Part shown: in pieces, positions 37,030 through 48,433 of the stretch
How the letters are laid out: every line of letters begins with the position of its first letter
Numbering within the stretch: position 1 is the stretch's first letter
Source of the DNA: Prinsepia uniflora
Lineage: Eukaryota; Streptophyta; Magnoliopsida; Rosales; Rosaceae
Assembly: GCA_032719365.1 (NCBI GenBank)
Contig: CM064872.1
Span: 45,740,252-45,804,251 of the forward strand
Direction of reading: 5' to 3'
Length of the DNA: 64,000 nt
Position numbers and translations under genes: made by a program
The notes under the pieces: generated by a model
Databases searched by the model: none
What the model saw: only the letters and a program-made list of their open reading frames with translations
Told to the model about the DNA's origin: nothing

Positions 37030-38970
37030 TGATAGGTCATCAAATAAGCATTATTTTATATTATTTTATACCCTTTATACTTAGCTTTTAATATTAAAAT
37101 ATTAAATAAATAGATAAAATAATTTATTTTGTGGTATTTTTGTTTAAATAAATAAAGTTTGTAATTTGGAGTATTTTGGCGAAAGAATCTTCCCGATCGG
37201 AATTATAACGAAGAAATTATGGACGAATTTCGGTGAAATATTACTAAATTAACTAAATAAATTAATTAATTTTTATTTTGCAGCCCAGCCCAACAGAAAT
37301 AAAACCCGGCCCGCACGGCTGTGATCCAGCCCAATCCGTGCAGGCCCAGCTGCACAGCCCAACACGCGCGCGGCCCAAGCCCGCATGACAGCCTCCAGCG
37401 CCTTTCTTCCCTTCGGCATGCGCGCACCGATCGCCCTCTCACCTTTCCAGCAAGCGCCTGCCGACAGCCTCTGCGCCAGCTCAGTGCACGCCTGCCGGCC
37501 ACCACTCCTCTTTCCAGCGCACGCCTGCTGACCCACTAAGGACCTTTCCAGCCAGCATCCACCGAATATTTGGCCCTTTTTCAGCTGTTTCTAACAGCCC
37601 ATTTCCAGCAACATTTCTTTTGTTTTTTTTACATCTTTTCCCCACAAACACCACCCAATCTCATCATTTCACTTTTTAATATTTTTATTATAACTTTTAT
37701 TTGTTTTTATTTATTTTTTTTGTGTAATTAGCTTTTCCCCCCTATAAATAGGGAGGTCATTTCATGTAATTGGGGAGTCCCCAATTAGCTTCATTTCTCC
37801 ATTTTGCTTAGTTTTTAGTTTTCTTCTTTTAGTTCTTTTGTTTCTCTCTTTTGAGAGATATTTTTGGGACCATTTTAACTTCTTGTAGATTTTCTTATTA
37901 ATTAGCTTTCTTTTAATTCTTGTTCTTAATTTATGTTATTTTTATTTTTCTTAATTTCATTTCCTCTTTACTTTGTTCTTGTGATATTTCTTTGAGATCT
38001 CTTAAACACATTTTTATGCTTCCTTAAGAAATACCTAGGCCAAGTAATTCTAAGGCAATTCAAGAGTTTTAAGACCGAATTCCTCGTATTTCTTCTTCCA
38101 TCTTCACAAGTTTCCTGCCGCTGTTCGGTGATTCTTGTGAAAATCCATACTTCTCTACTTAAATTCTTGTTATTGTTATTGGTTTTACTTATAATTCAAT
38201 ATATGTGTTGGTATTTTCTTTCTAACATTTGTAATTAAGAATGCAATCTCCATGTGTTTTACTTTTTGAGTTTCTTTTACTTCATATGTTTTAGTACTTA
38301 AACTTCAATTCGAAACTAAATGTTGATCCGCTGTTCGGGGCATTTAGGATAGAGTTGAAGAGATTTAATGTTTGATCGCTGTTCGGCGCATTAAATCACT
38401 TACTTAAGGTGAATCATATTGTAAGTAATAATCCGCTGTTCGGTGCATTTATAATATGAAAAATGTATGCATGTATTTGAGATGATTAAGGTATGATTTC
38501 GTGATTGGTTCAATATGAGCATGATGTTAGAGTGTTGGTAAAAATATGTGTTTGAAGAAAATTCACTAGTACAAAGGTTAAAGTAGAAGTAAAATTAAGT
38601 ATTTAATTATTTTTACTTGTTTTATTTATTTTATATTTACAACTCTTTTCAAAACCCCCATTTTCAATTCTTTATTCTTTATTCTTTTATTCTTTTATTC
38701 TTTTATTCTTTTATTCTTTTATTCTTCTTTTCTACTTTTAGTTTATTATTCTTTGATTCTTTCATCTCTTTATTCTTTTATTCTTTAATACTTTTAGTTT
38801 ATTATTCTTTGATTAGTTAATTCTTTAATTCATTTATTCTTTAATTCTTTAATTCTCAATTCTTTTATTCTTTAATTCATTAATTCATTAATTTGTTAAT
38901 TATTTAATTATTTAATTCATTAATTTATTCATTATTCATTTATTCATTACTCTTTCCCACTAACACATTG
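37030..38970 (+). repeat. LTR 2 (3' LTR of the left arm, last 129 bp missing)
   Basis: Starts TGATAGGTCATC like LTR 1 and matches it through CACTAACACATTG (LTR 1 position 32975). The remaining 129 bp of U5 are absent at the central junction. TATA box at 37743-37750. Confidence 0.92.
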
Positions 38971-39044
38971 CAAAAATTGACTACGTCCAAACTACGCATT
39001 AAATTAAACACGTAATTTGAGTGTTGTCCAAACTACGCATTAAA
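38971..39044. other. Central junction of the palindrome: two templated filler segments
   Basis: 38971-39026 (56 bases) equals 44876-44931, that is seven bases of the LTR-internal boundary (CAAAAAT) plus the last 49 bases of an inverted LTR. 39027-39044 (18 bases) equals 44891-44908. The right arm then resumes at the equivalent of 45044 after a shared TAAA. Copied patches of local origin joined at microhomology are typical of polymerase-theta end-joining. Confidence 0.85.
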
Positions 39045-40955
39045 TGAATAATGAATAAATTAATGAATTAAATAATTAAATAATTAACAAATTAATGAAT
39101 TAATGAATTAAAGAATAAAAGAATTGAGAATTAAAGAATTAAAGAATAAATGAATTAAAGAATTAACTAATCAAAGAATAATAAACTAAAAGTATTAAAG
39201 AATAAAAGAATAAAGAGATGAAAGAATCAAAGAATAATAAACTAAAAGTAGAAAAGAAGAATAAAAGAATAAAAGAATAAAAGAATAAAAGAATAAAAGA
39301 ATAAAGAATAAAGAATTGAAAATGGGGGTTTTGAAAAGAGTTGTAAATATAAAATAAATAAAACAAGTAAAAATAATTAAAAACTTAATTTTACTTCTAC
39401 TTTAACCTTTGTACTAGTGAATTTTCTTCAAACACATATTTTTACCAACACTCTAACATCATGCTCATATTGAACCATCACGAAATCATACCTTTAATCA
39501 TCTCAAATACATGCATACATTTTTCATATTATAAATGCACCGAACAGCGGATTATTACTTACAATATGATTCACCTTAAGTAAGTGATTTAATGCGCCGA
39601 ACAGCGATCAAACATTAAATCTCTTCAACTCTATCCTAAATGCCCCGAACAGCGGATCAACATTTAGTTTCGAATTGAAGTTTAAGTACTAAAACATATG
39701 AAGTAAAAGAAACTCAAAAAGTAAAACACATGGAGATTGCATTCTTAATTACAAATGTTAGAAAGAAAATACCAACACATATATTGAATTATAAGTAAAA
39801 CCAATAACAATAACAAGAATTTAAGTAGAGAAGCATGGATTTTCACAAGAATCACCGAACAGCGGCAGGAAACTTGTGAAGATGGAAGAAGAAATACGAG
39901 GAATTCGGTCTTAAAACTCTTGAATTGCCTTAGAATTACTTGGCCTAGGTATTTCTTAAGGAAAGCATAAAAATGTGTTTAAGAGATCTCAAAGAAATAT
40001 CACAAGAACAAAGTAAAGAGGAAATGAAATTAAGAAAAATAAAAATAACATAAATTAAGAACAAGAATTAAAAGAAAGCTAATTAATAAGAAAATCTACA
40101 AGAAGTTAAAATGGTCCCAAAAATATCTCTCAAAAGAGAGAAACAAAAGAACTAAAAGAAGAAAACTAAAAACTAAGCAAAATGGAAGAAATGAAGCTAA
40201 TTGGGGACTCCCCAATTACATGAAATGACCTCCCTATTTATAGGGGGGAAAAGCTAATTACACAAAAAAAATAAATAAAAACAAATAAAAGTTATAATAA
40301 AAATATTAAAAAGTGAAATGATGAGATTGGGTGGTGTTTGTGGGGAAAAGATGTAAAAAAAACAAAAGAAATGTTGCTGGAAATGGGCTGTTAGAAACAG
40401 CTGAAAAAGGGCCAAATATTCGGTGGATGCTGGCTGGAAAGGTCCTTAGTGGGTCAGCAGGCGTGCGCTGGAAAGAGGAGTGGTGGCCGGCAGGCGTGCA
40501 CTGAGCTGGCGCAGAGGCTGTCGGCAGGCGCTTGCTGGAAAGGTGAGAGGGCGATCGGTGCGCGCATGCCGAAGGGAAGAAAGGCGCTGGAGGCTGTCAT
40601 GCGGGCTTGGGCCGCGCGCGTGTTGGGCTGTGCAGCTGGGCCTGCACGGATTGGGCTGGATCACAGCCGTGCGGGCCGGGTTTTATTTCTGTTGGGCTGG
40701 GCTGCAAAATAAAAATTAATTAATTTATTTAGTTAATTTAGTAATATTTCACCGAAATTCGTCCATAATTTCTTCGTTATAATTCCGATCGGGAAGATTC
40801 TTTCGCCAAAATACTCCAAATTACAAACTTTATTTATTTAAACAAAAATACCACAAAATAAATTATTTTATCTATTTATTTAATATTTTAATATTAAAAG
40901 CTAAGTATAAAGGGTATAAAATAATATAAAATAATGCTTATTTGATGACCTATCA
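39045..40955 (-). repeat. LTR 3 (3' LTR of the right arm, U5 end missing)
   Basis: Inverted copy of the LTR that lacks the first 161 bases present in LTR 4. Ends GACCTATCA at 40955, followed by the polypurine complement CCCCCACACTT. TATA box complement at 40235-40242. Confidence 0.92.
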
Positions 40956-43900
40956 AATACCCCCACACTTAAACTTTGCTAGTCCCTAGCAAATACTAAA
41001 ATTAAACTACGAATTCAAAACAAGTAACCCTTAACCATTTGTCTCAATATTTCATTATTACAATCATGGCATAAAAGATTTTCACTTAAAGCGTTTAAGC
41101 ATATGGAATTTAAGAGTTAATACATTGTAACAAAATGCTTCAACAAGTATGATAATGAGTAAATATGGTGAAATGGATCTCAACATGAATAAAACAAGTA
41201 TGAATCAACTCACAAGGATATGCACTCATAAGTTCACTCAATTTGTGAGGGTTTGTGTTTGCACTCAAAGTATGTGAGAAATACTCACATAATCGAAATG
41301 AAGTACTTTTGCAAAATTTCAAACAAACACCTCAAGATAAAAACAAAACATACTTGCACAAATGAACCAAAACCATAAGCTTACTCAAGTGATTGACTCC
41401 ACTAATCAAAATTTACCATCTTAAGGATCATAAGGTCTTTATAAAGGTTGTAATGGGGCTAAGTTTAGAGGCAAGGAATATATAGGACAAGTGGTGCTCA
41501 ATTCGTTCCAAGACTCAATAGACTCCCAAAACGTATCATAGCTTCCCAACCTTAGTGCAATGATGTCAGTAATCCATCCTTTCAAACATAGGCCTAATTT
41601 CATCATGTTGGGCCTCATAGTCATTCTTTGTGTCGGATTTACAAATGTAAGGGACTTAACTCAAACATTACATAACCAAACCTTATTACCTTGATCGAGA
41701 CTCAACCTTTTTTTTTTTTTTTTTTTTTTGATTTTTTTTTTATATCAAGGTAATAACATGTGTCAACAATACAATAAAGCTTGAGTCGGTAAATCCGAAT
41801 AATTCACATAAAAGTCTTTTCAACATCATTATTTTCTCCTTACACAATCTTTATGTCTTCAACCGAGTTCTTGGAACAAGGGTAAATGATGTCTATACTA
41901 AGCTCAAGTGTTTAGATAATCATGGTGATGAAAGAAAGGCTTAATGTGGGCTCAAAAGGGTTAAAACTAAGGGGGTCGCAACTTGTGCGCACAAAATAGG
42001 GAACATGGATGTTTGAATTTGTGGTGTTAACCCTAATGCCTTAATCATTTCCAAAATCAGAGAGTTTATTGACTTAAAAGCTTTGAAAATCACATAAAAT
42101 AAGTTCTAGTACTCTAGAGTTCATTAAAATCTATTGCAAGTAGTTATGAGGCATATGTATATCAATTTAAACAAAGAACTTATGAATCACTCATCAAAGA
42201 TGTATATAAAGTTCTAAAGCTCACATAAGGTTCATATGATTCATACTTATCTTATTATGCTCGTTTATGTACCAATTTACATGCATTATCTTCAAGTTAT
42301 AACACTTAATCACAAAATATTAACAAACAAATTCAAGTTGTAGTGATTATCTTTATGGCCATAACATATTCATTTCCGTTCATTTATATCATTGACAAGT
42401 TAAATGGCAACTTAAAACTCATAAAAACACTAAGTTAAAATAAAAAGATTCAAGAAAACAATTTTTTTTTTTTCATTTTTTTTAATAATTTTTTTTTTTT
42501 CAATTTGTTTTTTTTTTTTGAACAATTAAAATTGTAAACCATTCCCCCACACTTAAATTCTACATTGTCCTCAATGTAGGAAAATACGAAGTAATTAAAC
42601 ATAGAATCAAAGTAAGGAAAATGATTTACGAAAATAATAGGAAAACATTAAATAAACAAAATAAAAGAGAGTGAAGGGTAGAGGATAGCAAATCTGTATT
42701 GATGACTCCTTCACATCCCGGGAACACATTGGGTTGCCTCCCAACAAGCGCTTGAAGTTTAACGTCCATCCAGCCTAGACAGAGATGCAAGTTAGTTAGT
42801 CAGAGATGTACGTTAATTAAGAATGCAAGTTAGATATGAAAATTAAAGTTAATGATGCAATGTGAGTTAAAGATGTAAGTTAGAGGAAGAGTGCAATGCA
42901 AGTTAAACTAAATATGCAAGTGAAGTTAAAAATGCAAGTTAAATGAAAGATAAAATGCAAGTTAGAATGAAAGATGCAAGTTAGTTAAACGAAAGATGCA
43001 AGTTAACTTTGTCATGACAAATAATGTAAATTAAGATATAAACAATATTTACATGTCGGGGGAAGTCAAAGATATATATGGTTCACATAGCCTCAAAGTT
43101 TAAATGGAGACTTATACGTCCGTGCGGCCCAAGTAAATATCTTGGATTAATTCAACTGTTTGGGCAACTTCAAAAGTGACCAGGTTAGAAAGAATACACA
43201 TAAGAGGCAGGGCTATTTTCTTAGACCCAAAACCCGTTATGAGTACCGTCTCTTGTCCTAGACATCACCCTCGAAAATTTCTTACTCCAGAGGAATTAAG
43301 ATGACTCAAGTGTTAACAATTACCGTGGGTGAGAGTTAACAAAAGAGTCATCGCCGATAAAGATCAAAATCTAAACTTCGAAGCACAAGTGATCTACATA
43401 TAGCTGAGACTAATGCATGAATGCAATAACTATTTACAAGTATGTTTTTTTTTTTATGCACAATTTACAAATATAACATGACAATTTACGTATGAACAAT
43501 TTATACAAGTATGAACAATTTATTTACAAGTATGGTTTTATTCACAAGTAATGATATTTACAAAACAATTTCTCATTAACAAACTAACATAAGTATAAGA
43601 TTTATTTAACAATTTAGATTTACACTAACACAAAGTGAAGATAAATGAATATTTTTACGAATAAATGAAGAAAAAGAAATTTTTTATTTTTTTTAATTAT
43701 TTTTTTTCTGAATTTAAAAATTAAATAAATGAAGGAAAAGAAATTTTTTTTTAATTTTTAATTTTTTTTTTTTTTTTTTTTACGAATTTTATGTTTTTTT
43801 TTTAATTACAAATAAAAATAAAAAATAAGGAAAAGTGAATATTTACCATAAGCATTTATGAACAATTAAAAAGAATAAACATTATGTACAAGTATGAACA

Positions 43901-44882
43901 AGAATAATATAACAAGTAAGAGAATTATAAACAAATATAAATGAAAATCTATTATGAACAAGTATGCATGTATACTATGAAATATAAAAGTTATGAACAA
44001 GTATAAAAGGTAACAAGTAACATATATACAACATTTATTTACAAGTATGAATTAACACTAACATAGAGCTAAGATAAGATTTTTTTTTATTTTAATTAAT
44101 TTTTTTTTATTTCGATTTTTTTTTACAATTTATTATTATTATTATTATTAATATTTTTTTTATTCCGAATTTTCTTTTTTTTTTTCATTTAAAATTTAAA
44201 GTTTAACAAGACATAAACAAATAATTGATTACATAAAAATAAAATAAGTGTAAACATAAAGTTAGTGGAACATAAAGGTTATGGAATAAAATTAAAAGAA
44301 AGTTAATGTAATAAAGTTAATGTAATAAAAGTTAATGGAATAAAAAGTTAATGGAATAAAAAGTTAGTGGAATAAAAAGTTAATGAATAAATTTAAAGTT
44401 AAAGGAATAAAGAAAAAGTTTATGTAATAAAGAAAAAGTTTATGGAATAAAATTAAAGTTAATGGATTAAAGAAAAAGTTAGAAAGTGTAAAGAAAAAAA
44501 AATTAAAAGTAAGGAAAAGTGAATATGTACAATATACATTTATGACAAGTACAAATAAAATTAAATTATGAACAAGTATGATAGAATTTTAAATTTACAT
44601 AAACAATTTGAATATGAACAAATATATAAAAAAAAATTATGAACATTTATGAACAAGTATAAATTAGAAACTATGAATAAGTAAAGTATGAACATTACAA
44701 ATAAAAATAATAAGAACAAAAATAAGATGGATAAATAAAATATAAACAAGTAAGTAAGGGTATAAACAAATATAATATTAACAAAAGTAAAATTTATAAA
44801 CAAGTATAATATGCACAATTTATATACATACACTAACAAATTAAAAATGATTTTCAATTTCCCCGGCAACGGCGCCAAAAAT
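40956..44882 (-). other. Right internal region (inverted copy of the left)
   Basis: Reverse complement of 33105-37029 with only small differences, for example GCTAC near 34861 in the left arm versus GCAC on the minus strand near 43122 in the right. The primer site complement TCCCCGGCAACGGCGCCA is at 44860-44877. Confidence 0.92.
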
Positions 44883-46888
44883 TGACTACGTCCAAACTAC
44901 GCATTAAATTAAACACGTAATTTGAGTGTTGTGCAATTTAAACCCTTTTTGTGTAGATGTAGTATTGGTAAATAGGGATCGTTCTTAACCGGGGAAATTA
45001 GGGAACATTAACAATGTGTTAGTGGGAAAGAGTAATGAATAAATGAATAATGAATAAATTAATGAATTAAATAATTAAATAATTAACAAATTAATGAATT
45101 AATGAATTAAAGAATAAAAGAATTGAGAATTAAAGAATTAAAGAATAAATGAATTAAAGAATTAACTAATCAAAGAATAATAAACTAAAAGTATTAAAGA
45201 ATAAAAGAATAAAGAGATGAAAGAATCAAAGAATAATAAACTAAAAGTAGAAAAGAAGAATAAAAGAATAAAAGAATAAAAGAATAAAAGAATAAAAGAA
45301 TAAAGAATAAAGAATTGAAAATGGGGGTTTTGAAAAGAGTTGTAAATATAAAATAAATAAAACAAGTAAAAATAATTAAATACTTAATTTTACTTCTACT
45401 TTAACCTTTGTACTAGTGAATTTTCTTCAAACACATATTTTTACCAACACTCTAACATCATGCTCATATTGAACCAATCACGAAATCATACCTTAATCAT
45501 CTCAAATACATGCATACATTTTTCATATTATAAATGCACCGAACAGCGGATTATTACTTACAATATGATTCACCTTAAGTAAGTGATTTAATGCGCCGAA
45601 CAGCGATCAAACATTAAATCTCTTCAACTCTATCCTAAATGCCCCGAACAGCGGATCAACATTTAGTTTCGAATTGAAGTTTAAGTACTAAAACATATGA
45701 AGTAAAAGAAACTCAAAAAGTAAAACACATGGAGATTGCATTCTTAATTACAAATGTTAGAAAGAAAATACCAACACATATATTGAATTATAAGTAAAAC
45801 CAATAACAATAACAAGAATTTAAGTAGAGAAGTATGGATTTTCACAAGAATCACCGAACAGCGGCAGGAAACTTGTGAAGATGGAAGAAGAAATACGAGG
45901 AATTCGGTCTTAAAACTCTTGAATTGCCTTAGAATTACTTGGCCTAGGTATTTCTTAAGGAAAGCATAAAAATGTGTTTAAGAGATCTCAAAGAAATATC
46001 ACAAGAACAAAGTAAAGAGGAAATGAAATTAAGAAAAATAAAAATAACATAAATTAAGAACAAGAATTAAAAGAAAGCTAATTAATAAGAAAATCTACAA
46101 GAAGTTAAAATGGTCCCAAAAATATCTCTCAAAAGAGAGAAACAAAAGAACTAAAAGAAGAAAACTAAAAACTAAGCAAAATGGAAGAAATGAAGCTAAT
46201 TGGGGACTCCCCAATTACATGAAATGACCTCCCTATTTATAGGGGGGAAAAGCTAATTACACAAAAAAAAATAAATAAAAACAAATAAAAGTTATAATAA
46301 AAATATTAAAAAGTGAAATGATGAGATTGGGTGGTGTTTGTGGGGAAAAGATGTAAAAAAAACAAAAGAAATGTTGCTGGAAATGGGCTGTTAGAAACAG
46401 CTGAAAAAGGGCCAAATATTCGGTGGATGCTGGCTGGAAAGGTCCTTAGTGGGTCAGCAGGCGCTTGCTGGAAAGGTGAGAGGGCGATCGGTGCGCGCAT
46501 GCCGAAGGGAAGAAAGGCGCTGGAGGCTGTCATGCGGGCTTGGGCCGCGCGCGTGTTGGGCTGTGCAGCTGGGCCTGCACGGATTGGGCTGGATCACAGC
46601 CGTGCGGGCCGGGTTTTATTTCTGTTGGGCTGGGCTGCAAAATAAAAATTAATTAATTTATTTAGTTAATTTAGTAATATTTCACCGAAATTCGTCCATA
46701 ATTTCTTCGTTATAATTCCGATCGGGAAGATTCTTTCGCCAAAATACTCCAAATTACAAACTTTATTTATTTAAACAAAAATACCACAAAATAAATTATT
46801 TTATCTATTTATTTAATATTTTAATATTAAAAGCTAAGTATAAAGGGTATAAAATAATATAAAATAATGCTTATTTGATGACCTATCA
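44883..46888 (-). repeat. LTR 4 (right outer 5' LTR, with a 67-bp deletion)
   Basis: 2006 bp, TGACTACGTCC to GACCTATCA. It matches LTR 1 in inverse orientation except for loss of 67 bases in the GC-rich U3 segment between GCAGGCG direct repeats (junction near 46457, compare 40457-40530 in LTR 3). TATA complement at 46234-46241. Confidence 0.92.
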
Positions 46889-46893
46889 GCTTT

Positions 46894-47181
46894 TGTCCAT
46901 CAGGTTTATCGGGCCTCCATAAGTCCATGGGCTTTTGGGCCAAATGGTGAGGGCTATGCCATACCATGGGAGAGGTCATCAATTCCCCAATTGTTTCTCC
47001 AAAAGAGGCATCCTCAAGCAGCGGTAACCGTGAATAATTACTTGCTACAAAATGACAATCATATGCCAAATCTGGTCTCAGAGGCAGAAGGCCTGAGGAT
47101 GTTGTGTATGTTCTACCAATTGCTTCTCCAAAAAGCTTTTCAAGCACTACTAACTTTGAATAACTACTTGTTATAAAATAA

Positions 47182-47231
<50 letters not shown>

Positions 47232-48433
47232 CACACCAAATGTGTTGTATGCATTGCAGAGAAAAAAGGATGAAGTGAACCGCAAGCTGTGTAGTAATTG
47301 ACAAACTTTCATTTTCAGAGAGTGAATTCTCTCGTATCTAAGTAGTAGGAGCTCAAAACTCACTGGGATCACTCTGTAGTCAAGGACTAGTCCCATACCG
47401 AGTAGGGATTGGACCCATTCTTCGAGTATAAGGAGATTTCGTAATATTTAGCCAAAAAAGAAAAAAAGAATGAAGTGTAGTTTGACCTAGGCACAAACAA
47501 AAGGCAAATGACTTTAGAAGCACACTAGTAAAAAGGCCCCGCACATTGTCGCGAGTAAAAAACCTATTTTGAAGATATTGTACAAAATAAATTAACGAAA
47601 AAAGATATCACTTTGGTGCACACCTCAAATGCAAAGAGAAAACGACTTACCTGCAAGCACAACTTGGCAGTGATGCCTCGGGAAACAAACCTAGAATGGA
47701 AGTAGATTTCTGGAGCCTATATACAACCCGAAAAAGAAGTAGTATTTCTCTAATTTCATATGTTATGAGAAACCAGTTTAACTGTCACCTGCTTTTGAGT
47801 CTAAGCGATCAAAAATGTTCAATAGTTCTCACGCCATTTTCTAGAAAGCAAACACCCTATTCATGAAACATTACACTATGTATATACATGCTTACAAATA
47901 GAAACCCAATTTCTGAATAAATCAAGCCATTATATGAACACAATAAACTGACTAATTACTATTCAAATTCAACGTACATTAAAAGAAGATGATGATGGAA
48001 CAAAAAATTACCGACAGAAGAAAATTGATACCAAATTCTTCAGCGATTCCTGTTGATTTCTTTGTTCCTGAAGGTAGCCTATTTGAATAGCCTTATGAGG
48101 AAATGAACACTTGCTGGGACAAATTAAGAAGTCTAATTTCTGAGCCACAAATTTAGACCTAGAATGGAAGCAGTTTCCTCGAGTCTATATAAAGAAAGAA
48201 TATTTCTCTACGAGTATAGCATCATGATATATAAATTGTCGAAAGTTGATGGCATCAATTTATTGGTTATATCGAATCGAACGAAATATTTCCCCCAACC
48301 GCTGTCTTCAAATCAGTTACGTTGAAACCATAACTAAATTGACAAAATCTATAACTTGATTCATGAAACGAACATAACTCAACACTGAAATTAAGGAAAG
48401 ATTGGGTTGATCCCTTAAATTTGCCTCTTCTAA
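46894..48433. other. Intergenic region with AC/AT microsatellite
   Basis: Begins with the remainder of the GGGCC-rich target repeat (to about 46940). Two related segments around CAATTGTTTCTCCAAAAG (46990) and CAATTGCTTCTCCAAAAA (47118) suggest an old local duplication. (AC)n at 47185-47219 runs into (AT)n to 47230. No gene recognised. Confidence 0.6.

Larger units (their letters stand above)
31031..46888. mobile_element. Tail-to-tail dimer of an Athila-like non-autonomous LTR element (15.9-kb palindrome)
   Basis: Left arm (+): LTR 31031-33104, internal 33105-37029, LTR 37030-38970. Right arm (-): LTR 39045-40955, internal 40956-44882, LTR 44883-46888. The arms are nearly identical inverted copies (internal 3925 and 3927 bp). 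A single pair of 5-bp duplications GCTTT (31026-31030 and 46889-46893) flanks the whole object. Each unit has a tRNA-Asp-type primer site and a polypurine tract AAGTGTGGGGG before the second LTR. The Athila-type 3' landmarks AGGCAACCC and TTTAAGTGTGGGGG are present. No gag or pol is encoded, so it depends on proteins made elsewhere. A few private indels per LTR imply a recent origin and argue against an assembly duplicate. Confidence 0.92.

Noticed and set aside
31031..46888. Assembly artefact (palindromic long-read chimera) as the explanation of the inverted dimer
   Set aside because: The arms differ by private indels and a 67-bp deletion, the centre has filler, and the outer target duplication is exact. 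An artefact would give identical arms and no matching TSD across both flanks. Raw reads are still needed to be certain.
46827..47396. 189-codon minus-strand ORF
   Set aside because: Runs through the AC microsatellite (Cys-Val run) and across the edge of the palindromic element, so it cannot be an old gene.
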